Positions 25,601 to 35,218 of a stretch of 64,000 nucleotides of DNA are shown piece after piece (position 1 is the first letter of the stretch; each line of letters begins with the position of its first letter). Origin of the DNA: Larix kaempferi (taxonomy: Eukaryota; Streptophyta; Pinopsida; Pinales; Pinaceae); NCBI GenBank assembly GCA_027924585.1, contig BSBM01000001.1:55841501-55905500 (forward strand), given 5' to 3'. Made by a program: the position numbers and the translations under genes. The notes beneath the pieces were generated by a model. The model made no database searches, was not told the origin of the DNA, and saw only the letters and a list, made by a program, of their open reading frames with translations.

Positions 25601-25937
25601 TGTGGTCTACCTTATTTTTGGATTGATGATGGAAAACTAATGACTCAAGAAAATTACCACAGTTTTATAGTATAGGATCATATGGATCACTCGAAATTTG
25701 AAGGTTTGGTCAAAGGATTGACTGGAAAGACAATACTTGATAAATTGACTGATGATTTTGAAATACTTGAATAATTTATAATGATTAAGAAGGATCTTGC
25801 AGATGTATGTTACATAGAATGCATAAAATTGGAGGTGATGGTGAAAGAAATGATAGATTATGAAATACCACCTCAAGAGAAATGGAAAGTTGTTGAAAAT
25901 TTTGGGAAAACAAAATGCAGGTTATATCAAGAATGAA
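22671..25937 (+). pseudogene. Long decayed gene for an unrecognised protein with coiled-coil C-terminal half
   Basis: I do not recognise the family. Frame 1 reads protein-like from 22671 to about 24680. The text moves to frame 3 near 24687 and frame 2 near 25110, giving some 1,050 codons in all. Clean blocks include 23305-23568 and 23569-24129 (186 residues, with 'FLYKEHTIIRVYGFTRAPY'). From about 24180 the sequence is rich in K, E, Q and L with heptad-like spacing ('LEETKKLYPQVRKLEEQ', 'VQSLELTVLQQEKESIYQEM'), typical of coiled coil. The last block (25530-25930) is globular ('FHPFECGLPYFWIDDGK'-like). Thirteen stops interrupt frame 1 between 22804 and 24680, all TAA or TAG (e.g. 22927, 23131, 23293, 23566, 24127, 24160, 24226). 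The region-wise layout resembles the poorly characterised ORFs of plant transposons, but that is inference. Confidence 0.5.
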
Positions 25938-26239
25938 TATTCAGGTGTCTTAATTTTAAATGATGTTGCGGTTTCTTTGTTAACTGCCCGAGTGTTATAG
26001 CAGAGAGATTTCTTTGAAATTTATTTCGTTAGTGAAGAATTCAAAGAACATTTTGTATAAATTTTGGTATTACAAAGTAATAGGGGTTGGATCCAAGAGC
26101 ACAAAATACAGTGATGTAATATTTTTTGAAGACTTTAATAAATAGCAGAAGCACAAGTCTATTGGAAATAGAGATTGATTCGTTGTCACTTTCTTCAGTC
26201 TTTTAATTTCTCTATTGTGGCCACTATTCCTGAGTAATT

Positions 26240-27625
26240 TTTCCCGATGTCTGACTTCCGACAAGAAGGATCGGTTGTCCCTTTGTTTAGTAGATAATTG
26301 TGAACACCTATATCCAGCAATTCACGTGTATCCAGAATGGTCAACAAAAGAAATATCATCCGACCTTTCTCATAGTCTAGAACTATTATGAAAATAATAC
26401 TGGGCAGAAGAAGGGTCGGTCGCCCCTTCATTTATGAGGGAATTGTAACAATATTCAACCTACGAAGGCTATGCCATCAATTCATGTATATCCAGAATTG
26501 TGAACACTGGAAAAATACTGAGCACAAGAAGGGTCGGTCGACCCTTCATTTAAGAGATAAATGTAAAAATATTTAATTTACGAAGGATGGAACAACAATT
26601 CTTGAAACCCGACTTCCGCAGTAAATAGTAGGGAATGGAGATTGGCTAAGTTATAACATATAAACAATATTTATCCCAACTTCCGACCTCCGACAAGAAG
26701 AATCGTCCACCCCTTCATTTAGTAGAAAATTTTGAACACCTATATCCAACCATTCACCTATATCCATAATGGTGAACACAAGAAGGATCGACCGCCCTTC
26801 TTGTGGTATAGAACTATTTTGAATAGAATATTGGGCACAAGAAAGTTCGACCGCCCCTTCATTTATGAGGGAATTGTAGAAATATTCAACCTACGAAGGA
26901 TGGGCCGTTAATTCATGTATATCCAGAATGGTGAACATTGGAAAAATATTGAGCACAAGAAGGGTCGACTGAACCTTCATTTAAGAGATAAATATAAAAA
27001 TATTTAATCTACGAAGGATGGGATGACAATTCCAGACTCCCGACTTCCATAGTAAATAGTAGGGACCTAGAGATTGGCTAAGTTATAACATATAAACAAT
27101 ATTTATACTGACTACTGACTACCGACAAGAAGGATCGGCCGCCCCTTCATTTAATAGAAAATTGTGAACACCTATATCCAACCATTCACCTGTATCTCAA
27201 ATGGTGAACACAATAAGGATCGACCGACCCTTCTCGCAGTTTAGAACTGTTTTGAATAGAATACTGGGCACAAGAAAGGTCGGGCGACCCTTCATCTATG
27301 AGTGAATTTTAAAAATATTGAACCTACGAAGGTTGGGACGACAATTTGTAGACTTCCGACTTCTGCAATAAATAGTAGGGAGCGGTACATTGGATAAGTT
27401 ATAACATATCAACAATATTTTTCCTAACTTACTACAAGAAGGATTAGCCACCACTTCATTTAGTAGAGAAGTGTAAACACCTATATGTTACAATTTACCT
27501 ATATCCAAAATGGTGAACACAAGAAGGATCAACCGACCCTTTTTGTCGTTTAGAACTATTATGAAATGAATAACGGGTAGAATAAGGGTTGACCGCCCCT
27601 TCATGTATGAGTGAATTGTGCAAAT
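26240..27625. repeat. ~430-bp tandem array (about 3.3 units) with palindromic 'GAAGGGTCG' elements
   Basis: A unit opening 'gacaagaaggatcg' starts near 26251, 26688, 27118 and, slightly changed, 27428 (spacings about 437, 430 and 310). Each unit carries three or four variants of a near-palindrome, of which 26528-26547 is the cleanest (gaagggtcgg/tcgacccttc). The variants are separated by 'atttag/tatgag', 'gtgaacac', 'tatatccaga' and 'cctacgaaggatggg'. It is non-coding and lies exactly between the two long decayed genes of this region. Confidence 0.8.
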
Positions 27626-27629
27626 ATCT

Positions 27630-28317
27630 CAAAGTGGGGTTTTATAATTGAGGTTTTTCATTATCACCTTTGCATGCTTTTATCTCAATAAAATTTTTTA
27701 AATAACTCTTGTTTTTATGAATTTTCATGATTTACGGGAGGCCTTGTTTTTCATGGAAATACATCGTTTCCGGTATCTTGAGAATACCATTTTTTATGAG
27801 AATGAATTTCTTGCTTCCACATTTTGGAAACCCGCATGCAGATTACAGAATCCGGAAAGCATTTGATCAATCAAAAACAAATATTTTCAGTTCCGCATTC
27901 AGCAATGCGGATTGCGGAAAGCGGAAACCAAACTTAAAAATAAATAAATGTCATCGCCTTTTCCGAACCCTCAAATATATTGCGGATTGCGGATACCTAA
28001 ATTTCTTAAAAATTTCTAGCAATTCCAACTTCTGACAAGAAGTGTCAGTCTCCCCTTCTATGATTATCACTCCTTCTATTATCGATCCTATCTCAAATGA
28101 CTATAAAATGTGCATTCAATCTCTCATGGATAATGCTAGCAAATTTGTTCTTAATCAATCAATTGATTTTGAAAATGAGGGGTCATTCCTTAACCATCGA
28201 TCATTACCATGAACATTTGCAAGTATACATCTAATATTAAAACACTAATTTATAATTATAAACATTGTATGCATTCTTATATTAAGTACTTAATATTTAT
28301 TGTTTTGAAGATAAAGC
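27630..28317. other. Spacer with 'GCGGATTGCGG' words between array and ParB-methylase relic
   Basis: 27727-28035 is open but its text ('ttccgcattcagcaatgcggattgcggaaagcgg', with 'tattgcggattgcgg' near 27980) shares the short-word vocabulary of the array at 19780-20260, so the frame is not a credible gene. 28040-28317 is AT-rich and could include the 5' region of the next gene. Confidence 0.45.
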
Positions 28318-31005
28318 ATGTCTTGGTTGTTGAGCCATAGTAAATACCAGGAAATCTCGTTTCTTGAATTGTTAAAATATCATGACCATGATTTATTCCA
28401 GAATGAATGGTATGTTGAGATGGATGAACCAGATAATTTGTACCCAGATTTGTATCTATTCTACTTGTATGAGGATGGAGCTCAAACTAGAGCTGGAATA
28501 TTGACATCCGTGGATCCCGTTTCTGACGAAATATTGCGAGTTCAAGTTGAAGTGGTCGATAGATACCTGTGTTTCATTCTACAGGTTGATCTTATGGTTT
28601 GTCTTTATCGATCAGATCTAATGAAAAGTGTTCCCGATCCAAATCCGATTTCTTATGCGAATCAAGGGTGGATTTTTCCCTCGTATGATGTTTCTAATCG
28701 TTCTAGAATTAATACTCCGTCATCTTTGAAGAGAGAAATTTTGTCGGTATGGAAGAAAAGAATCACGGCTGTGAAAACTTCGTCTGTATTGCATCACATG
28801 AATATTGTAAAGAAGAAGATAAATGTAGGCCATGAAAATATTCTTATCTACCTTAGAAGAGCATTTCTCTCAAATATTGTAAAATATGTGGAGAAATATT
28901 CCTTCAAACAACTCAAATCAAGTCCTTCTAAAGCGATGATGCGGAAAGCGACTAAGAGCTTTGAAAGTTCAAAATAAGTTCAACAAGAGTAGATCAAATA
29001 CTTTTTGTTCAATGAGAATTTTTTTTCTATTGACGTAACAAGATGTGTTGTTGTGCCTCTGTAGTTACAATAATGAAAATTTGATGAGGAGGTCGTGCAA
29101 AATATGCTTATATCTCTTCTCCATACATTTACAACAACATCGAGAGATGATATTCTATTGCCTTTCGATAAGGAAACCACATTGGGATTTAGTCCTGGAA
29201 ATGAAGATGAAATTAATTTTCCATTAGTAAATTTTTATATATTGGATGGGCAGCATACTATTTCTGCACAGAAAAGAATCATTGCAGATGATCAATATAA
29301 ACAGCTCCATTCAAGGTATCGACATCAAACAACTCGTATTCTACATAAGATGTTCCTCAACACATTATCACCAAATTATGCGAACAACAAAATTTATCAA
29401 ACAAGGAATTTGCATACACTCCATTCATTTCTCAAGTTGTAAAAGCAAGGGAGAAATGGATATCTTGTGGTATGCCATCCCACTCAGGAAAGGGAAACGT
29501 TTTCAGTGATGCTTGGCAGGTATAGAATTTTTCTTCTTATCAATCAAAGTCTTTAGATTGTTGCATGTGTTATGAAATTAGAAAATTAAATATTATCTTC
29601 AATTTTATATGTTTGTAGTCTTTCCAAGTTGAATGTATGGATATCTTTGTTGTAAAAACAAAGGACAGCCTGAAAGACAAGCTAACTCTTGTTTTGACAT
29701 TGGATCGATTGTGGAGAAAATGGATTTCTGTATTCGATCTTTACAAAAGTGGTTCCTTGCATACTCACCCAAGAGCATCACTTAGGAGGATTTTGTTCAA
29801 AATAAAATAAATAATCATGGCTCTAATTTTTTTAGACCATTGCGTGATCTTGATGAAGATGAATTGACTGTTGTGGAAGACAATATAATCAACGGATCGT
29901 TTTGGATGACCACATCAGTCGACAAAAAAGTTTGCACATATAATTTATATCAATATTGCAAACGAATCAAGGACAAGAGGTCAACCAGGGATTCGATCGT
30001 TGAATATTTCAAATTTCATGATGTTCAAACTGATTGATCACAGATTTTCACTAACCATAACGTCATTGAAATCTATAAAATTGCACCAAACCATCTCCAA
30101 CAATTGTGCAGTATTTTATGCTCCGGAAAGAAAGAAAAATATTTGAGTAAAACGTGAAAGAAAGAATCTGAAGTGGATAATGGTACCAAAATACCAAATG
30201 ATGCTTAGAAAATATTGAATCTATATATCAATAAAGAGGGGATTGGTATATCCATTGACGACATAAAAAATAGTTCACAGTTTGCTTGTCAATGTTGTTA
30301 TCCTGCATGTTTGGTCAACACACTCAGATCCATTGCATTTTTTGGTGTGAAAGTCAGCTGTGAATTTGTTGTTGTTGATATGTGTAATTGTGATAGTCCA
30401 TAGACAGAAGAAGACATGCTTGCGTTTTTGTACTACTTAGAATCAAATGAAGCAGCATGTACTTGTATTTTTTAGCTGATATGAAAAACTCTTGTATGAT
30501 TTCTAAATATTTCACAATTTTCAGCAAGAAATATAAAAAAAATGTTACATGGAATCCTACCAAGGGAGTTTATAGAGAATTCTCCAAGGACTTGTTTATA
30601 GGATTCTCTATTATACAATGTTGGAGCATTGGAAGGGATAAAGATATTTTGTCTACTTCTCAAATTGATATGGATTGGAAGGATGAGGGCCTACTAATGA
30701 TTGATTTACCTTTTCCCAAGGTTAACAACAATAGTTCGAGAAGCCATGTGTTTGCAAAAGAAAGGACACAGGAATTCTGGGATCACATAGTTTCCAGATA
30801 GGTCTCTTCTCGAGGCACAGTTCTTTCGTTGTACGCAGGAGGTAGACTTATTCATTCATTGATAAGGTCTCCAAAAATAATAGTTATTTCTATTGTGGAG
30901 ACAGTACAATAAGAGCAGTTTATGAATAGTTTCTATCATGAATTGGGTATAAATCAAGGTATTTCTATTAACATTTTCAGATGTCTTCTTTGATTTTATT
31001 TTACT
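28318..31005 (+). pseudogene. Decayed ParB-like (DGQHT) - DNA methyltransferase-like fusion gene
   Basis: An uninterrupted 219-residue frame (28318-28977, unrecognised domain) continues in the same frame, through stops, to 29290. There 'FPLVNFYILDGQHTISAQKR' is found; 29245-29259 encode D-G-Q-H-T. This matches the D-G-x-H/R loop of ParB/sulfiredoxin-like and DGQHR domains. Text then moves frame and crosses a likely GT-AG intron (about 29519-29620) that keeps phase. Further on, 30215-30801 resembles a beta-class N6A/N4C methyltransferase: 'VVVD' followed by D-S-P-stop at 30392-30403 (the stop falls where the W of a DPPW motif would be), 'IDLPFPK' at 30700-30720, and 'GTVLSLYAGG' at 30814-30843 in the place of the SAM-binding motif I, followed by 'IVISIVETV'. 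ParB-methylase fusions are known in phages and bacteria. Stops and several frameshifts show the copy is dead. The domain calls are by motif only; an unrelated transposon protein is the main alternative. Confidence 0.45.
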
Positions 31006-31009
31006 TTTC

Positions 31010-31800
31010 TTGGTCAGTTATGTTCAATAACTTCTTCAAACTCTTATTCTACTACAACTTCAAATAAAGAGCACACCCAGGTACCATCCAATCAAATTAT
31101 ACTATCCGATGATGAAATTGAATGTGATAGAGAATCCACAAAGAACTACCAAACTGGAGAACAGGATGGACAAGAAGGTAAAAAATTATTTTTCAAAGAT
31201 CATGGTTAAATTAACTAAATTATGAAAGGGGATAGTGACCTTGAATACTTGCAAAAAATTACATAAAATGTATACCCACAAATTTCCAAGTCAAAATGAT
31301 TGTATTGATATTCAACATGTGCATCATCCACAACCGGAGCTAGCATCGACGATGTCCATGGATATTAGTCATCAAATCCTATTGGAGAATAATGGACCAG
31401 GCGAGAGCTTGGACATTAATGAATAAGGAGAGAGATTGGAAAATAAAGAACTAGAAGAGCGCTTAGACAATATTGAACCTGGAGAGGGCTTGGTGTCAAA
31501 ATGAGGTGTCTCCAACGATCTTACTCACCAGTCAAATGTTGGCCTGCCATTGACAGGTAAAAGACAAAGAATATTTTCTACTTTAATTGATAAAACAAAT
31601 TTATTCTGAAATATATAATGACAAGCAATATTTCTGTGCAGCTCCCCATACCAAAATCTTATTGATATTAGAAATGGAAGTTTTTCTATTTCCCAGGAAA
31701 GTCACAGTACAAAAGAGAGAAAAAAAGGAAATAAAAAAATTATTGTTGGAGGGGAAAGAGTAAAAAAGGGGGAAGAGATTTCTAATGGTGAATTTGAATT
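31010..31800 (+). pseudogene. Acidic/low-complexity tail region of the preceding relic
   Basis: Short plus-strand blocks such as 'NQIILSDDEIE', 'HVHHPQPELASTMSMDISHQILLENNGPGESLD' and 'NKELEERLDNIEPGEGL' are rich in D, E, N and S and lie in mixed frames. Intron-like GT...AG segments (e.g. about 30959-30980 and 31551-31640) separate them. They may be the C-terminal tail of the ParB-methylase-like gene or a separate small relic. No domain is recognisable. Confidence 0.3.
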
Positions 31801-31809
31801 TAAACAAAA

Positions 31810-34139
31810 AAAAACTTCATATCAATCAGGAACACATGCCATTCAATTTTTGGAATTACTTCTTTCCAAATTCAATGTTGGGATTTGGTGGGAAAAATAT
31901 CCATTGTTTGGTTTTAAGCATGCAATAGTTATGAAGATGAACATATGGTGAAATGTATATGATACCATTTAATGGTAAAGATAACACATAGGGTATGCAA
32001 ATAAGGATTTATATTTTCAACTATGTTCATGTTAGTTCAAATACAATATTAAAACAGTTTCCTTGAATATAAGAATTGAAATTACAATTCTTAATGTGTC
32101 AAGTATAACTCAATCTAACAATTGTTCCTAACTGGTAATGTGAAAATATTAAAGAAGAATACAAAAATTTGAAAAAAATAATTAGTCAAGAAACATTGAT
32201 CTAACTTTTCTTGGTTTCAGTGAGCCAACAAAGATTGATCTAAATTTTATTGGTTGTCATGGAGCAAGGTTTAATTGAATCTCAATGCCCACCTAAACCC
32301 CAACCTAAAAAATGAAGAGTTAAATCTTTTACGTGAATGCCTACAAAAAATACAATACAATTGTTCAAGTACAGAACTCCCGATTAGCTACATCTCTTAA
32401 CTTAAAGGTGAAAAACAATATAACATCAATTCAAACCAAGCCTAAATAAGCTATTAAATGAGGATTGATTAAGTCCAATAATACAAAGAGACTTCCATTG
32501 ATATTATCATTGGTACACTATATCAGATTTATGCAAAAATTCGGATCATAAGCAATATCAAATAAAAATGGAGGGTCCTTAAGTTTTAGGTGGGTATGAA
32601 TTGAGCCCATGATTTGGAGGTATGAATCCATCCCACGATTTGTAGGTTATTGCTTAGCACACCCAAATAAAATAACCCCCAATATTTCTATTATTATGTC
32701 ATAGTAAAAAAAACCCTTGACCCCTTAATATAGGAAAATATATATTTTGAGGTGTGTAAGAGTATTCAAACCCCCAATATGAATGGACGTGATATGATAT
32801 TTCCTCATTAGTGAACCCCCCTTGTGTTGGTTAGGCTCTAAAGAAAGAAGAAAGGAAAATTCATGAGGGAAATACCTTCCAAATGCAATAAAAATCACAT
32901 ATGATAGAAATGGATTGCGACGTACCTCCCTTCTCTAGTTATGTACCTATGAAACAGCTTGAGCAGATCATTGTATTCCATTTTGAGCCAAGCCCTCGAT
33001 ATTCCTTGACACCAGTCAAGAGTTTGATGGGTGGATAACCAGAACCTGTTGCAATCTTGTGTTCTTACTCCTTGCAGCTTAAACCAACGTTCACTTCCTT
33101 GGGGTAGTTCACAAGCCATTGCGATTGAATTCTTTTTCACAGGAAAATTCAGATAGCCGGTTGTAATATTATTTCCATCGAAACTATGAGAAACTAGTTC
33201 ATCCATGGGAGTGAAGTGCCCTTACAAGTTTTCACAATATCTGAACCATCTGACTTGCTTAAACTCTTTCCCAAATTCTAGGTACCCCTATAGCACTTTT
33301 CAACCCACCAACTCATATATAACAAGCTTCCTGCTTCGGTTTGATTCCATCTTGGTGTTGTAGCAACAAAAGAGAAGTATTTGTAGATGGCTCAAGTTAG
33401 GTGTTCTTCAATACATAAACTAATCCGGGAGAAGATGAACAATATGACCTCTGGTTTTATAGGTTGTAAGATAAATCACATTACTCATAGGGGTTTGGTT
33501 TTCGTGATGGTAATGATAAATTCATCAAATGAAAAAACCAAATATTCTCATAATTTCCCATAATATCCATTCATCTCCCGCAGAACTTTGATGTGACTGA
33601 AGGAAGATGAGATAATGAGTGCTCTGACAATTCTGCAGCACCGCCTAATTAATTGCACAGTGCGACCTCCAAACTATTCTGCAGCGCAACTGCATAATAA
33701 TTCTCCAGCGCAACTACATAACAGTTCTGCAATGTGATGATCTGGAACAATTTTATCATTAAATCCAATTCCCTTTTCTTCTTAAATGCTGGAGCATTGT
33801 ACAAATAGCCTCTGCAAAATCAATAGGATATAAACATTCCAACTTGTTCCAACTTAACATGTTAACAAGCTAACTATCAATTTGAAAATGAAGTAATACA
33901 ACCAGCACAAAAATTCATGTTACAGAACTTCAGGGATAAGGGCTTATTTGGATTGAAACGTTTAAGAGAATCATCAAACAAGTTTAAATAAAGCTTTGTG
34001 TTTCAAGTGTAGAATTTTGTGGAAGTAGACATCCCTAGGTGCAGACCTAGGTACTAATAATTATCATTAATCAAAACCGATAAATTTGCAGATGGAACAC
34101 ATGCCATTGTCTAATCAGTTACCATAGAGGGAAATCCAA
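31810..34139. other. AT-rich unassigned region with one minus-strand ORF relic
   Basis: Apart from the 103-codon minus frame at 32895-33206, described separately, I see no gene. 33630-33745 contains three approximate copies of 'ttctgcagcgcaactgcataa' about 35 bp apart. No LTR termini recognised. Confidence 0.4.
32895..33235 (-). pseudogene. Unrecognised plant repeat ORF fragment
   Basis: The minus frame at 33206-32895 encodes 103 residues including 'ELPQGSERWFKLQGVR', 'FWLSTHQTLDW' and 'LKMEYNDLLKLFHRY'. Protein-like text ('RYCENL-stop-GHF') continues upstream through a TAA. Composition is balanced and unlike the surrounding AT-rich DNA, so it is probably a real but broken coding fragment, most likely of a retroelement or transposon. 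I cannot name the family. Confidence 0.35.
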
Positions 34140-34898
34140 TTTGAAGAAGAGTTAACCTGAGTTATGTCTAGTCCACCCTATCATAAGATGTCATCAAATC
34201 CATCTTAAGACTAATATATTTTAGTTTCTTAACTTTGATTGAGTGGATACATTCTTGTGTAAGTCCTATAGCATCTAGGATGTATCTCTTACTGAGAAAA
34301 CCAAATTGTTCAAGAGAAATACATTCAACAAATTTAGGTTTAATGCTATTCGATATTACCTTAGATATAATTTTATACACAAGGTTACAAAGAGAAATAG
34401 GTCTGAAATCGTCAAAAGTCTCAGGATTTTGTTTCTTTGGAATAAAAGCAATGAAAGTGGAATTTAAAGCACCTCAAACAAAACCCTTGACATGGGACTC
34501 CTCAATCACTTTTAGTAGTTCATTCCCCATTAAATCAAAGAAATATGAGAAAATATCGACATCTCAACAATCCATAACCAAAATTTTAGATTTGATGAAT
34601 TTTTTAATGATATTTTCTATCTCTTCCAAAGTGAATTCTTTGGCAATCAAATTTCCTTCATCCTCATATAAAAATCTAGGAATATGTTCAATCACTTTGA
34701 GTTGAGAAGCTATCTTAGATTTTTTTGGATCTCTAAAAATATGTTCAAAGTGTGACACTTTAACTCCTTCCAAATCCTTCTAAGTATTAATCAGATTCAC
34801 GTGGTTATCCCTCAAATCCCAAATTGCATTTTTTATTCTCCTTTGATTAGCAAATTTATGAAAAAAATTAGTATTATTATCACCTTGCTTAATCCAAA
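34140..34898 (-). pseudogene. LINE (non-LTR) reverse transcriptase fragment
   Basis: Reading on the minus strand from 34898, 'IWIKQGDNNTNFFHKFANQRR' precedes the RT and 'KVSHFEHIF' follows. The RT core then includes 'FIPKKQNPETFDDFRPISLC', 'YKIISKVISNSIKP', 'EQFGFLSKRYILDAIGLTQE' and 'LKYISLKMDLMTSYDRVD'. These are the classic blocks 0-3 of plant L1-type RT. Stops and a frame change interrupt it. The YADD-containing C-terminal half is absent to the left, and the upstream endonuclease is cut off at 34898 by the chromovirus LTR. Confidence 0.85.
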
Positions 34899-35204
34899 TG
34901 TATTATGCGACTAAATCCTATATATAGCATAAAAATAGAAAAAATAGACCATAAGAAAGTAATCCACACCTTAATAATAAGAACTGAGATGAATAACAAT
35001 CCTCTTCAAGGGAGGAACCTCCTTACACAATGTACTAAGTACATAAGACAATACAAGATACAATGATGATTAAAATGAAAAGGTTTCCTTCTTATATATA
35101 GGAGACAAAGGGGTACAATAACAACTAATAGACCCAAGATGACATCAATAATATTCAATGCACCATAATAAAGGGGGTAATGTGCCCGTATTTAGGGCTT
35201 AACA
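34899..35204 (-). mobile_element. 3' LTR of minus-strand chromovirus (306 bp)
   Basis: On the plus strand it starts TGTATTATGCGAC and ends GGGCTTAACA, so on the element's own strand it runs TGTTAAGCCC...AATACA (TG...CA). It is preceded, on the element strand, by the purine run GAAGGGGAGAGGCA at 35205-35218, a good polypurine tract. The left edge interrupts a LINE frame in mid-codon context, with CCAAA (34894-34898) the likely target duplication. The other LTR is missing, so the duplication cannot be confirmed. Confidence 0.75.
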
Positions 35205-35218
35205 TGCCTCTCCCCTTC

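Noticed and set aside
22804-25937. Reading UAA/UAG as Gln (alternative genetic code)
   Set aside because: The window is full of ordinary plant retrotransposons, the gene also has frameshifts, and methylation-driven C-to-T change explains the pattern more simply.
26240-27625. Possible CRISPR-like array (regular repeats and spacers)
   Set aside because: Units are ~430 bp, intervening sequences repeat along with the palindromes, and the setting is plant nuclear DNA; it is an ordinary tandem array.
28980-29227. Minus-strand and alternate-frame ORFs over the ParB-like block
   Set aside because: They are shadows of frame 1, which carries the D-G-Q-H-T motif and continues from the 219-codon ORF.
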